From assembly GCA_046590235.1 (NCBI GenBank), contig JBKJTY010000036.1, positions 1-26,382 on the forward strand: a stretch of 26,382 nt of DNA, given 5' to 3'. The position numbers and the translations under genes are program-made. Origin of the DNA: 2-02-FULL-45-10 sp046590235 (GTDB lineage: Bacteria; Patescibacteriota; Patescibacteriia; Magasanikbacterales; GWA2-37-8). Position 1 is the first letter of the stretch; every line of letters begins with the position of its first letter. Positions 16,986 to 25,274 of this stretch are shown piece by piece. Below the pieces are notes generated by a model. It had not been told where the DNA came from. It saw only the letters and a program-made list of their open reading frames with translations, and did not search any database.

Positions 16986-18809
16986 ATGTGCGGTATTGTT
17001 GGTTACATTGGAACTAAAGAAGCATTGCCAATCCTTGTTAAAGGTTTGCGTCGTTTGGAATACCGCGGTTATGATTCCGCAGGTGTTGCTGTGCTTGATG
17101 GTGATAAGCTTACACGCGTTCGTGCTACTGGCAAGATCGACAGCTTGGCAGAAAAGGTGAAGCTCGAACCGGTTGTTGGTCAAATTGGTATTGCGCATAC
17201 CCGCTGGGCAACGCACGGTGGTGTAACTGAAGATAACGCTCATCCACACACGGATTGTTCTGGCGATATTGTTGTTGTGCATAATGGCATTATCGAAAAT
17301 TACCGTGAGCTTAAAGCTACTTTTTTACAAGGTCATGAATTTCGTTCGCAAACTGATACGGAAATTTTAGCGCATTTGATTGAAAAATTTTATGATGGTG
17401 ATTTGAGAGCTGCGGTACAAAAAACACTTGCTTTAGTGCGTGGTACATATGGTTTGGTGGTGCTTAATCGCCGTGAACAGAATAAATTAATTGTCGCTCG
17501 TCTCGGTAGCCCGCTCGTAATCGGCGTTGGAGAAGGTGAATACTACATTGCTTCAGACACATCCCCGATGTTGGCCTATACCCAAAAGGTTATTTTCCTT
17601 GACGATGGTGAAATGGCTGAGATTACTAAGGAAAAATTGGATATTGTTAATTTAAAAGACGAACAGGTTTTAAAAACAACTGAAGAAATTACCTGGAATG
17701 AAGCAGAAGCGCAAACAAACGGTTTTCCTCATTTTATGTTGAAGGAAATTTTTGACCAGCCAACAGTTATTAAGGATGCAATGCGCGGGCGCTTGGTGGG
17801 GCCTGAAGGCACAGCCCATCTTGGTGGTCTTAATATGACTGACGAACAAATGCAGGACATTAATCGCATTATCCTGATTGCTTGTGGTACGGCTTCTATT
17901 GCTACCATTGTTGGTAAGAATGCCTTTGAAAGATTAGCGGGAATTCCTACTGAAGTAGCGATCGCCAGTGAGTTCCGTTACAGTGACCCGATTATTGATA
18001 AGCATACACTTGTGTTTGGTGTGTCACAATCAGGTGAAACAGCGGATACACTTGCGGCTTTGCGTGAGGCAAAGCGTAAAGGAGCTTACGTTCGAGGTAT
18101 AGTGAATGTAATCGGGTCAACGATTGCTCGCGAAACTGATGGCGGAACCTATATCCATGCTGGTCCTGAGCTCGCTGTGGCTTCGACCAAGGCCTATACC
18201 AACATGGTAACGGTACTTTTGATGTACGCGCTTCAATTCGGCCGTACACGACGTCTTACAGTCGCTACAGGGGAGCGAATAGTGAAAGCAATGCTTGAAT
18301 TACCAGAAAAAATGACAGCAACCCTTGCGTTGAGTGACCAAATTAAACAATTAGTTGAAAAGTATAAGAATTATCGTGACTTTTTTTTCCTTGGTCGCGG
18401 TGTAAATTATCCTGTTGCCCTGGAAGGATCGCTTAAACTTAAAGAAATTAGTTATATCCATAGTGAAGCGTACCCTGGTGGTGAAATGAAACATGGGCCT
18501 ATCGCGCTTTTATCTCCAGAGTTTCCGGTCTTTGCACTTCTGACGAAAAACCAATTGTATGATAAAATGCGCAGTAACATTGAAGAGATTCGTGCGCGTA
18601 AGGCACCGGTGATTGTCATTGCTACTGAAGGCGACGAGAGTATTAGAGAAATTGCCGATGATGTAATTTTTGTGCCGCCAACAATGGAAATATTGGAACC
18701 TCTTATCAACACAATCCCGCTTCAGCTGTTTGCGTATCATATGGCCGTGGCACTTGGTAAGGACGTTGATCGTCCACGAAATTTAGCTAAATCAGTAACT
18801 GTTGAATAA
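16986..18809 (+). CDS. glmS: Glutamine--fructose-6-phosphate aminotransferase (isomerizing)
   Basis: GlmS makes glucosamine-6-phosphate from fructose-6-phosphate and glutamine, the first committed step to UDP-GlcNAc. The 607 residues equal the usual size. The N-terminal glutaminase domain begins MCGIVGYIG, with Cys2 as nucleophile after Met removal, and includes GIAHTRWATHG and HNGIIENY. Two SIS sugar-isomerase domains follow: IACGTASIA / GVSQSGETADT, then FFLGRGVNYPVALEG. The family C-terminus PRNLAKSVTVE is intact. No glmS ribozyme is possible in the one-base gap upstream, so control is probably at the operon promoter. Confidence 0.98.
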   Translation: MCGIVGYIGTKEALPILVKGLRRLEYRGYDSAGVAVLDGDKLTRVRATGKIDSLAEKVKLEPVVGQIGIAHTRWATHGGVTEDNAHPHTDCSGDIVVVHNGIIENYRELKATFLQGHEFRSQTDTEILAHLIEKFYDGDLRAAVQKTLALVRGTYGLVVLNRREQNKLIVARLGSPLVIGVGEGEYYIASDTSPMLAYTQKVIFLDDGEMAEITKEKLDIVNLKDEQVLKTTEEITWNEAEAQTNGFPHFMLKEIFDQPTVIKDAMRGRLVGPEGTAHLGGLNMTDEQMQDINRIILIACGTASIATIVGKNAFERLAGIPTEVAIASEFRYSDPIIDKHTLVFGVSQSGETADTLAALREAKRKGAYVRGIVNVIGSTIARETDGGTYIHAGPELAVASTKAYTNMVTVLLMYALQFGRTRRLTVATGERIVKAMLELPEKMTATLALSDQIKQLVEKYKNYRDFFFLGRGVNYPVALEGSLKLKEISYIHSEAYPGGEMKHGPIALLSPEFPVFALLTKNQLYDKMRSNIEEIRARKAPVIVIATEGDESIREIADDVIFVPPTMEILEPLINTIPLQLFAYHMAVALGKDVDRPRNLAKSVTVE

Positions 18810-18811
18810 TT

Positions 18812-19465
18812 ATGAATTACCAAGCAATTATTTTTGATATGGACGGTACATTGATTGATAGTGAATTGCATTGGCATTCTGCAGAATTGTCATTTTTAAA
18901 TAAATTTAATATTGAACTTACGCCCGAACATACCATGAAGATGACCGGTCGAAGTTTACGTGAGTCGGTCGCAATGGTTAAAGATGAGTATCGTCTTTCG
19001 GAAACGGTTGATGAATTGTTGGAGGCAAAGAATAAAGCCAGTGAATCGATTTATGTGCACCAGGCACAGGCTATGCCTGGTGCTCTAGAACTATTGAAGT
19101 GCGCTAAAGCATCAGGCCTTCGCCTTGCGATAGCATCGGGTTCTTCGCTTGAAAGAATTAAAATGATTGTTGATCGTTTAGGTTGGGGCGATTATTTTGA
19201 TGAGCTGGTATCTACTGACCATGTAAATTATATTGGTAAGCCAGATCCTGCCATCTATCGCTATACTGTAGAAAAACTTGGTTTGCAACCATCCGACTGT
19301 GTTGTATTGGAGGATTCAGTAAATGGTGTGCGTTCGGCGAAAGGTGCTGGAGTGCCGTGTGTAGCAATTATTGAGCCTCGTTGGAGCAAAGGAGATTATT
19401 CTGAAGCGCAGTTACAAGTTAGCTCACTTGCCGACCAACATTTGTATAATTTTTTAGGTCTTTAA
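18812..19465 (+). CDS. HAD hydrolase, beta-phosphoglucomutase-like
   Basis: The 217-residue HAD protein has motif I IFDMDGTLIDSE, motif II LAIASGSS, motif III GKPDPAIY and motif IV CVVLEDSVNGVRSA. The helical C1 cap and the ED(S)xNG signature are typical of the beta-phosphoglucomutase / sugar-phosphate phosphatase branch. It could dephosphorylate or interconvert a hexose or hexosamine phosphate. No phosphoglucosamine mutase (GlmM) is seen in this operon, so a role near that step is tempting but unproven. It follows glmS by two bases and precedes the YvcK-like gene by three. Confidence 0.9.
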   Translation: MNYQAIIFDMDGTLIDSELHWHSAELSFLNKFNIELTPEHTMKMTGRSLRESVAMVKDEYRLSETVDELLEAKNKASESIYVHQAQAMPGALELLKCAKASGLRLAIASGSSLERIKMIVDRLGWGDYFDELVSTDHVNYIGKPDPAIYRYTVEKLGLQPSDCVVLEDSVNGVRSAKGAGVPCVAIIEPRWSKGDYSEAQLQVSSLADQHLYNFLGL

Positions 19466-19468
19466 TGT

Positions 19469-20428
19469 ATGCAGACAAAGAATGTTGTCGTTGTTGGCGG
19501 TGGCAATGGTGCTGCGGTATCCATTTTAGCTCTCAAACGTCATTTAGAAAATTTTTCTATTGCTGCGGTAATTGCTATGAGTGATTCGGGTGGTTCTTCA
19601 GGTCGTTTGCGCAAAGAATTTGGTACGTTGCCAACCGGTGATATTTTACGCGGCATGCTCGCCATGTCACGTTATGATTATTTTACGTTGCGACAAATTT
19701 TTTATGAATCTCGGTATGAAGGTGTCGGTAAACTAGATAAGCATAACATGGGTAATATCTTTATTACCTTGGCCACCAAGTATTCAAAAGATTTCGTGTC
19801 CGTCTTAAATGCTATGCACCAATCGTTGGAATGTGTTGGATCGGTTTTTCCGATTACGCTTGGTTCTGCTGATTTATGTGCTGAACTAGAAAATGGTAAA
19901 GTGCTCTGTGGTGAAGATATGATTGACCGTCCTGAGGATAAGCACCATGGTACTTTGATTAAAAAAGTTTGGCTTGAGCCAAAAACAAAATTGTTTAAAC
20001 CGGCCGAACAGGCTTTGGTAGAAGCGGACTATATTGTGCTCGGCCCAGGTAGTCTGTACACTAGTATTATACCTAATTTACTTGTAGGCGGTTTCGCTAA
20101 AGCTATTAAGAAAAGCAAGGCAAAATTAGTGTATGTTTTGGGTAATGGTTATGAGCTCAGAGGTGAAAATGGGCCGACAACGATGAGTGGATTTGTTGAG
20201 ATTTTGCAGAAATATTTACCGCGTAAGATTGATTTGGTTATTTATAATACAGAGAATTTAGGTGGAAAAGAAAAGCGGTTTTATGAAGACAAGCATTGGG
20301 GTGTAGCGGTGCGGGATATTGAAAAGATTCAGCTTGAATATCATCTCATTGGACATGGATTTGAACGTGAAGGAGGAGGGTTAAGTAAAGAGAAACTCGG
20401 GGAGGCGTTTAAAGAATATCTTGTTTAA
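19469..20428 (+). CDS. YvcK/CofD-like protein (gluconeogenesis factor family)
   Basis: The 319-residue protein shows the family signatures: VVVVGGGNGAAVSILALK at the N-terminus, SDSGGSSGRLRKEFGTLPTG, DKHNMGNIF, LGPGSLYTSIIPNLLV and a LGNGYE segment. The CofD relatives are 2-phospho-L-lactate transferases, but the YvcK branch is not known to be enzymatic. In Bacillus and mycobacteria YvcK binds UDP-GlcNAc and helps balance carbon between gluconeogenesis and the cell wall. Its presence here with glmS and a GlmU domain fits a sensor of the pathway end product. It begins three bases after the HAD stop. Confidence 0.92.
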   Translation: MQTKNVVVVGGGNGAAVSILALKRHLENFSIAAVIAMSDSGGSSGRLRKEFGTLPTGDILRGMLAMSRYDYFTLRQIFYESRYEGVGKLDKHNMGNIFITLATKYSKDFVSVLNAMHQSLECVGSVFPITLGSADLCAELENGKVLCGEDMIDRPEDKHHGTLIKKVWLEPKTKLFKPAEQALVEADYIVLGPGSLYTSIIPNLLVGGFAKAIKKSKAKLVYVLGNGYELRGENGPTTMSGFVEILQKYLPRKIDLVIYNTENLGGKEKRFYEDKHWGVAVRDIEKIQLEYHLIGHGFEREGGGLSKEKLGEAFKEYLV

Positions 20429-20438
20429 CCTGTGTTAT

Positions 20439-20774
20439 ATGGATATTAGAAAAGAAGTTAAAAAAGAAGCGTTCTGCATTAAGTTCTTAGCAGAAGAGAG
20501 CGGAGTGGCGGTTGGACGTGCCTTTTTGTATTTATTATATAATGATTTGCATGAAGAACCGTTTGCTCTTATGGAAGACGTATTTGTTGATTCGGAATTT
20601 AGAGGTAAAGGCATAGGCGGACAGTTGATAGATGCTGCTTTGGCTGAAGCTAAGAAGCAAGGATGTTATAAAGTTATTTGTACTAGCCGTAATGCTAAAG
20701 AAGATTTGCATAAATGGTATGAGAAGAAAGGGTTTGTGAAACATGGGTTTGAGTTTAGGATAGATTTTAAATAG
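20439..20774 (+). CDS. Small GNAT-family N-acetyltransferase
   Basis: The 111-residue GNAT has the acetyl-CoA-binding motif FRGKGIGGQLIDAALAEAKK and the C-terminal NAKEDLHKWYEKKGFVKHG segment. The ATG at 20439 is preferred to an in-frame TTG 18 nt earlier. Last gene of the operon, ten bases after the YvcK-like stop. Substrate cannot be assigned. Because the operon encodes GlmS and a GlmU lacking its acetyltransferase half, this protein is a candidate for acetylating an amino-sugar phosphate, as GNA1 does in eukaryotes. It is shorter than typical GNA1 (about 150 residues), so ordinary protein or small-molecule acetylation is equally possible. Confidence 0.87.
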   Translation: MDIRKEVKKEAFCIKFLAEESGVAVGRAFLYLLYNDLHEEPFALMEDVFVDSEFRGKGIGGQLIDAALAEAKKQGCYKVICTSRNAKEDLHKWYEKKGFVKHGFEFRIDFK

Positions 20775-20847
20775 GCTTTATAAAAGTATACAAATTATTA
20801 CTTCACTACCGTTCTTTTATTTATTACTACTGCGTAGTTCGTTTGTC

Positions 20848-20950
20848 ACTTTCTTTATAACTAAAGGAAAGTAACCAAAGAAAGTTTCAGGGGAAAGTAA
20901 AACTCGCCTGCGGGCTCAGACATTACTTTCCCCCGAACCCCCGTTTTTTT
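20848..20950. repeat. Compound palindromic repeat in the gap between operons
   Basis: ACTTTC-TTT (20848-20856) pairs with AAAG-GAAAGT (20863-20872), and CAAAGAAAGT repeats at 20876-20885. A second perfect stem pairs GGGGAAAGTAA (20890-20900) with TTACTTTCCCC (20923-20933) around a GC-rich loop holding GCC-TGC-GGGC. CCCCCG with a T run follows at about 20938-20949. The AAAGGAAAGTAACCAAAGAAAG core resembles interspersed repeats seen in many bacterial genomes. The T run after CCCCCG could also let it act as a terminator of the amino-sugar operon. No gene lies in 20775-20972. Confidence 0.6.
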
Positions 20951-20972
20951 GTGAACGGGTGTAATTGATTCT

Positions 20973-22115
20973 ATGAATTTATACGAATTTGAGGGTAAAC
21001 AATTGTTGGGTAAGTATGCGATTACAATTCCTAGAGGAATTGTGGTGAGGAGGGGTGATGATATTGGTGATGCATATTTGGGGCTTGGAATTAAGGATGT
21101 GGTGGTGAAGGCGCAGGTGCTTTCGGGTAAGCGGGGGAAAAATAATGGGATTATGTTTTGTTCTTCCGTTGTTGAAGTGAAAGCGGCTTGTGAGCAGTTG
21201 TTTGGTGCGACTATTCGCGGGCAGTATGTGGCGGCGGTGTTGATTGAGGAAAAGCTGTCGATTGCTGAGGAGCATTATTTATCGATTGTTTATAATACAA
21301 ACTTAAAACAGCCGATGATAATTTATTGTAAGGAGGGCGGGATGGATATTGAGGATGTTGCCCCAGAAAAGATTATTAAAGTTACTTTAGATGCTCGACA
21401 GGAGAATAGTAGTTTGGGGATTCCTTATGCACAGGAGCTTTGGAAATGTTTTTCTTCCGAGGATACACGTCAGGTTGAAATTAATCCTTTGATAAAAACG
21501 ACTGATGGCCGTTTTGTTGCGGCTGATGCAAAGATCGCGCTTGATGAAGATGCTTTTTATCGTCATGAAGATTGGAAAAATTTAGAGCCGCGCACTATGA
21601 TGGGTCGATTGCCAACGGAGCGTGAAGTGGCGGTGAAAAAGATTGATGAAGGTGAGGGGTATTATCGTGGGACGGCAGGAAAGTATATTGAGATGGATGG
21701 CGATATCGCTATTTTGTTTTCCGGTGGTGGAGCGAGTATCGCTAATATGGATGCGCTTATCAAAGTTGGTTTGAAACCGGCGAACTATACGGAATATTCA
21801 GGTAATCCGCCGCGTGAAAAAGTATATCAATTAGCTAGAATTGTGCTTTCTAAACCTGGTTTGCGTGGTTTATGGATTGCGGGAGGTGTGGCTAATTTTA
21901 CTAATATTGCGGAGACGTTTCATGGGATTGTTGATGCGCTTGATGAAATTAAGCCGGCGTATCCGATCGTTGTTCGTCGTGCTGGGCCGTTTGAAGAAGA
22001 AGGCATGCGATTGATGAAAGAATGTGCGGAACGAAATAATTTAAACATGCAATTTTTTGGGAAGGAAACATCGATGAGCGATACCGCCACCACACTTGCT
22101 GGACTTGTAAAATAA
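20973..22115 (+). CDS. ATP-grasp subunit of a citryl-CoA synthetase / ATP-citrate-lyase-type enzyme
   Basis: The 380-residue protein has the SucC-like plan: N-terminal ATP-grasp (MNLYEFEGKQLLGKYAI, VVKAQVLSGKRGK, VEINPLIKT) and a C-terminal ligase domain. The C-terminal half carries residues typical of ATP-citrate lyase rather than succinyl-CoA synthetase: GGGAS at 251-255, NYTEYSG at 271-277, GGVANFTNIAETFHGIV from 304 and VVRRAGP from about 332. Human ACLY reads closely the same in these places (for example GGSIANFTNVAATFKGIV). With its partner it should activate citrate to citryl-CoA using ATP. The partner subunit (23900) and the lyase (26162) follow in the same operon. In Hydrogenobacter the corresponding protein is called CcsA. 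No promoter was found with confidence. Confidence 0.85.
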   Translation: MNLYEFEGKQLLGKYAITIPRGIVVRRGDDIGDAYLGLGIKDVVVKAQVLSGKRGKNNGIMFCSSVVEVKAACEQLFGATIRGQYVAAVLIEEKLSIAEEHYLSIVYNTNLKQPMIIYCKEGGMDIEDVAPEKIIKVTLDARQENSSLGIPYAQELWKCFSSEDTRQVEINPLIKTTDGRFVAADAKIALDEDAFYRHEDWKNLEPRTMMGRLPTEREVAVKKIDEGEGYYRGTAGKYIEMDGDIAILFSGGGASIANMDALIKVGLKPANYTEYSGNPPREKVYQLARIVLSKPGLRGLWIAGGVANFTNIAETFHGIVDALDEIKPAYPIVVRRAGPFEEEGMRLMKECAERNNLNMQFFGKETSMSDTATTLAGLVK

Positions 22116-22116
22116 T

Positions 22117-22716
22117 ATGGAAGATTATAAGGCAAAAACAATTGCATCATATAACAAACATGCCGTATATCATGCGAAGCGGTTTTCTGGTTTGTTTGAC
22201 ACTACCAAACGAACCGAGTTCGATACTTTTTTAGAACTACTTCCAGGAAAGAAAATTTTAGATATCGGATGTGGTGCTGGAGAAAATGCTCGCTATTTTA
22301 TTGAACAAGGTTTTGAGGTTGAACCTATTGATTTATCTGAGTCCATGGTATCGTTAAGTTTGAAGAACGGTATCAACGCCAAAGTTATGGATTTAGAAAT
22401 GATGACATTTTCTCCTGAATCATTTGATGGTATTTGGGCTGTAACTTCATTGTTGCATGTTCCAAAAAAGAATATGCCTTCGGTTGTTAAACAATTGTAT
22501 GCATTATTAAAGTCGCAGGGTATTTTGTACGTTTGTGTTAAGGAGGGTGAGGGTGAAGTTATGGTACCTGATCAAATGGATGAAACTGAACGTTTTTTTG
22601 CTTATTGGCATGCAGATGAATTACGTAATTTATTTGAATCACAATTTACCACGGTTAATTTCAAAAGAGAAATTGTTGGTTCCCGAACTTTTTTAATGTT
22701 TTTCTTCAAAAAGTAA
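22117..22716 (+). CDS. Class I SAM-dependent methyltransferase
   Basis: The 199-residue protein has a Rossmann methyltransferase fold. Motif I is KILDIGCGAGENARYF, the acidic end of strand 2 is VEPIDLSESM, the strand 4 region is FDGIWAVTSLLHV and a GILYVCVKEGEGE strand follows. Substrate is not readable; overall it resembles small-molecule or general methyltransferases of the UbiE/Tam type. It starts one base after the ATP-grasp gene, so it is surely co-transcribed, but no direct link with citrate metabolism is evident. Confidence 0.88.
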   Translation: MEDYKAKTIASYNKHAVYHAKRFSGLFDTTKRTEFDTFLELLPGKKILDIGCGAGENARYFIEQGFEVEPIDLSESMVSLSLKNGINAKVMDLEMMTFSPESFDGIWAVTSLLHVPKKNMPSVVKQLYALLKSQGILYVCVKEGEGEVMVPDQMDETERFFAYWHADELRNLFESQFTTVNFKREIVGSRTFLMFFFKK

Positions 22717-22725
22717 ATCACTACT

Positions 22726-23898
22726 ATGTCTGAAAAAAATAAACAAGAAATAAAACAAACTTCTGAAATTGAAAAACCAAAAGATTTTTGGAGTCAGGAA
22801 GAGGTTGGATATGGTAGAAAATTTGGAAAGAGCTGGGGTTTTCCTGTTTTTGCTGGCGAGTGGCCAAAGACTGAACAAAATTATACTCGAAAGTTCGCGA
22901 GTGCTGATAATTACGGGCAAAGTAAAGCAATTATTATTGAAGGTGGTAAGACTACTATAGCAATTCCTCATTTTGAGAATGAGCCAGGCACTAATAGAAA
23001 AGAGAAGGTCATAAATGGTAGTGTTCACAACCAAACATTAGATGAAGCACATTTAGGCTCGCTGGCGCAATTTGTTAATACACATGATAATCCGACTGAG
23101 GTTGTAGAGAAGGCGAAAGTGCAACATGAAAAACGTAAAATGGGTAGTTTAGACCAATTGCAAACTGCTTTTGATCCTGAAAAAACGAGTGACGGTGTAA
23201 AACATTTTAGACAACGGTTTTGGCGGGCACTCGATCAACTTAATAATGGGTTATCAAATAGACTTGAAGTGGGTGTCAACAGTGCTTCCGATGCTTCTGT
23301 GCTTAATATTATTGAAATGGTACAGGATGCAAATAATACTGTGCTTATTATTCCAGATCAGCAGGGAGTAGCTAATGTAAAGCCACCCTCAGAACAAGCT
23401 GATTTATTAATTGTTGCTAAAACAGACTCTAAAGAAGTTTTACCGGATGAGCCGCAAAGTGCTTTAGGTAAATGGTTTAAAAAAACATTGGAACAGCCAG
23501 ATGGTTTAGTGCGTTTAAAAACACGTTTACAAGAAATTCCAAATCGTCGCGCTCCGCTCCTTGAGCGTCTGTCCGAGGCTTATCCAGATGACGCTGAATT
23601 ACAACCTTTGCGTGAAAAATTTAATGCAAAAGAATCACAAAAGAAGTCGCAAGCTGAGATGGTCGAAAAGCGTCATAAGCTTTCTGCATATATTAAAGAA
23701 TATGAAGAATTGGCTGGACAGTTTGAAAAAAATAAAGGTGTTTTTTCTGCTTTATTTTCAGGTACTACAAGAGAAACAAACAAACGTGTTAAAGAATTTG
23801 TTTTGCCAGATGTAACTACTTTAAAAAATGCTAAAGAAGTTGATGTTGCACAGCATTTAATTCGTGAGATGATTGATTTATTGAAGCATGGTAAATAG
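22726..23898 (+). CDS. Unrecognised soluble protein in the citrate operon
   Basis: I recognise no family in these 390 residues. The N-terminal third is mixed and Lys/Glu-rich with aromatic patches (YGRKFGKSWGFPVFAGEW). A middle part at about 115-215 looks helical (FRQRFWRALDQLNNGLSNRL, then VLNIIEMVQDANNTVLIIPD). The C-terminal part from about 255 is strongly helical and charged, with probable coiled coil (KSQAEMVEKRHKLSAYIKEY). No signal peptide or membrane helix. It starts nine bases after the methyltransferase stop, and its own stop is one base before the CoA-binding subunit gene, so it is a fixed member of the operon. Similar coiled-coil proteins of unknown role are common in CPR genomes. 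Confidence 0.75.
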   Translation: MSEKNKQEIKQTSEIEKPKDFWSQEEVGYGRKFGKSWGFPVFAGEWPKTEQNYTRKFASADNYGQSKAIIIEGGKTTIAIPHFENEPGTNRKEKVINGSVHNQTLDEAHLGSLAQFVNTHDNPTEVVEKAKVQHEKRKMGSLDQLQTAFDPEKTSDGVKHFRQRFWRALDQLNNGLSNRLEVGVNSASDASVLNIIEMVQDANNTVLIIPDQQGVANVKPPSEQADLLIVAKTDSKEVLPDEPQSALGKWFKKTLEQPDGLVRLKTRLQEIPNRRAPLLERLSEAYPDDAELQPLREKFNAKESQKKSQAEMVEKRHKLSAYIKEYEELAGQFEKNKGVFSALFSGTTRETNKRVKEFVLPDVTTLKNAKEVDVAQHLIREMIDLLKHGK

Positions 23899-23899
23899 T

Positions 23900-24862
23900 A
23901 TGGGAATTTTACTGACAAAAGAGACCAAAGTTTTGATCCAGGGTATTACTGGTAAGGAGGGGCAGAAGGCCGTAAAGGCCATGAGTGATTATCATACACA
24001 AGTTGTATGTGGTGTGACGCCCAATAAAGGTGGGCAGGAAGTCGAAGGACGGCCGGTTTTTAACAGTGTAAAAGAGGCGCTTTCTGTCATTGCGAGTGAA
24101 GCGAAGCAATCCCTCGTTGGACAGACAAACCATGAGATTGCTTCGTCGTCTTCGACTTCTCGCAATGACAATTGGGTTAGTGCTATCTATGTGCCCCCTT
24201 TTGCGGCTAAAGCAGCAATTCTTGAAGCGATTGATAACAATATTCCGCTTGTTAATATTATTGTAGAGCGTATTCCGGTTAGAGATACAGCGTATTGTTT
24301 GGCTGCAGCTAAAGAAAAAAATATTCGTATTATTGGTCCGAGTTCATTAGGTTTTATTGTGCCTGGAATTGGTAGAATCGGTGTAGTCGGAGGTCCTTTG
24401 GTAAATGAAATTTTTCAAGCGGGTAGTGTTGGTGTTATTTCACGATCGGGTGGTATGACGAATGAACTATCATGGCAGATTCGCAAAGCTGGTCTTGGTC
24501 AAAGTGCAGCTGTCCATGTTGGTGGTGACCTTCTCATGGGTACAACATATGCAGATTTACTTCGATTGTTTGAAAAAGATCAGCAAACAAAAGTTGTTGC
24601 TCTTTTTGGTGAGCACGGCGGTAGCTATGAATTTGAAATTATTGAAGCTATTAAGAAGAAGGAATTTACAAAACCTCTAGCAATCTACATTGGTGGTAAA
24701 TTTGCGAATCTTTTACCAGAAGGAATGAATGTTGGTCACGCTGGAGCGATTGTAGCTAAGGGGCAAGGTGCGGCAGAAAAGGAAGCGGCACTCAAAGAAG
24801 TGGGTGTAATGATTGCCGAGAGGTATGAAGACCTGGTAGAATTAGTAAAACCATATGCATAA
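23900..24862 (+). CDS. CoA-binding/phosphohistidine subunit of a citryl-CoA synthetase / ATP-citrate-lyase-type enzyme
   Basis: The 320-residue protein has a SucD-like plan: CoA-binding Rossmann domain (VLIQGITGKEGQKA, CGVTPNKGG), IIGPSSLGFIVPG, ISRSGGMTNEL (181-190) and GHAGAIVAKGQG with the phosphohistidine His280. SRSGGM(T/S)NEL is the ATP-citrate lyase form; succinyl-CoA synthetase has SRSGTLTYE. The expected reaction is citrate + CoA + ATP to citryl-CoA together with the ATP-grasp subunit (CcsB in Hydrogenobacter). The ATG at 23900 follows the previous stop by one base; an ATG 12 nt earlier overlaps it and is less likely. Residues 63-90 are an insertion encoded by a palindromic repeat, placed between VFNSVKEAL and AIYVPPF where relatives have only a short loop. 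Confidence 0.87.
   Translation: MGILLTKETKVLIQGITGKEGQKAVKAMSDYHTQVVCGVTPNKGGQEVEGRPVFNSVKEALSVIASEAKQSLVGQTNHEIASSSSTSRNDNWVSAIYVPPFAAKAAILEAIDNNIPLVNIIVERIPVRDTAYCLAAAKEKNIRIIGPSSLGFIVPGIGRIGVVGGPLVNEIFQAGSVGVISRSGGMTNELSWQIRKAGLGQSAAVHVGGDLLMGTTYADLLRLFEKDQQTKVVALFGEHGGSYEFEIIEAIKKKEFTKPLAIYIGGKFANLLPEGMNVGHAGAIVAKGQGAAEKEAALKEVGVMIAERYEDLVELVKPYA
24086..24169. repeat. Palindromic repeat inserted in frame inside a coding sequence
   Basis: An 84-nt inverted repeat: the left arm GTCATTGCGAGTGAAGCGAA (from 24086) pairs with the right arm ending CTTCTCGCAATGAC (24169). It starts exactly on a codon boundary and is exactly 28 codons long, adding VIASEAKQSLVGQ and onwards to SRNDN. The family is the widespread GTCATTGCGAG palindrome; the element at 96-180 has related arms. 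Known parallels are Rickettsia palindromic elements, which also sit in frame within proteins. Confidence 0.85.
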
Positions 24863-25274
24863 GGCTGTTACCGTGGGTTGTTTTCTAGAGTATGAAGGTA
24901 AGTTTGTCATGCTCCAGCGTCAATCGCACAAATCGCAAGGGAATACCTGGGGTTTACCAGCTGGAAAAGTTGATGCTGGTGAATCATTTGAATCGGCGGT
25001 TTTACGTGAAATTTACGAGGAAACTGGTTATCAGGCGAAGCTGGAAGAATTAGAATTGTTGGGTGCTTGGGAGTTTATGCATGATAAGATGTATCTTTTT
25101 CCAGCATTTAAAATACGTTTAAAAAATTTTGTTACTATAAAAATAAATCCCGCAGAGCATAAAGATTTTCGTTGGTGCACACCAGAAGAGTGTTTTGCTC
25201 GACCAGATTTAATTAGCGGCATGCACCAATTGCTTCAATTGGTCGGTTATATACCTTATGAAAAATTGGATTAA
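24855..25274 (+). CDS. Nudix hydrolase
   Basis: The 139-residue protein has a complete Nudix box at residues 37-59, GKVDAGESFESAVL then REIYEETGY, matching GX5EX7REUXEEXGU. Nudix proteins hydrolyse nucleoside diphosphates linked to another group, such as NTPs, NDP-sugars, ADP-ribose or CoA. WGLPAGKV and the following acidic helix are standard. The substrate cannot be given; CoA or a CoA derivative would suit the neighbours, but no CoA-specific motif is seen. It overlaps the preceding gene by eight bases and the next by 17, so translation is tightly coupled. Confidence 0.93.
   Translation: MHKAVTVGCFLEYEGKFVMLQRQSHKSQGNTWGLPAGKVDAGESFESAVLREIYEETGYQAKLEELELLGAWEFMHDKMYLFPAFKIRLKNFVTIKINPAEHKDFRWCTPEECFARPDLISGMHQLLQLVGYIPYEKLD

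Noticed and set aside
20973..24862. Succinyl-CoA synthetase (SucCD) as the name of the two ligase subunits
   Set aside because: The overall plan fits, but GGVANFTNIAETF, NYTEYSG and SRSGGMTNEL are ATP-citrate-lyase forms, and a citryl-CoA-lyase-like gene follows in the operon.
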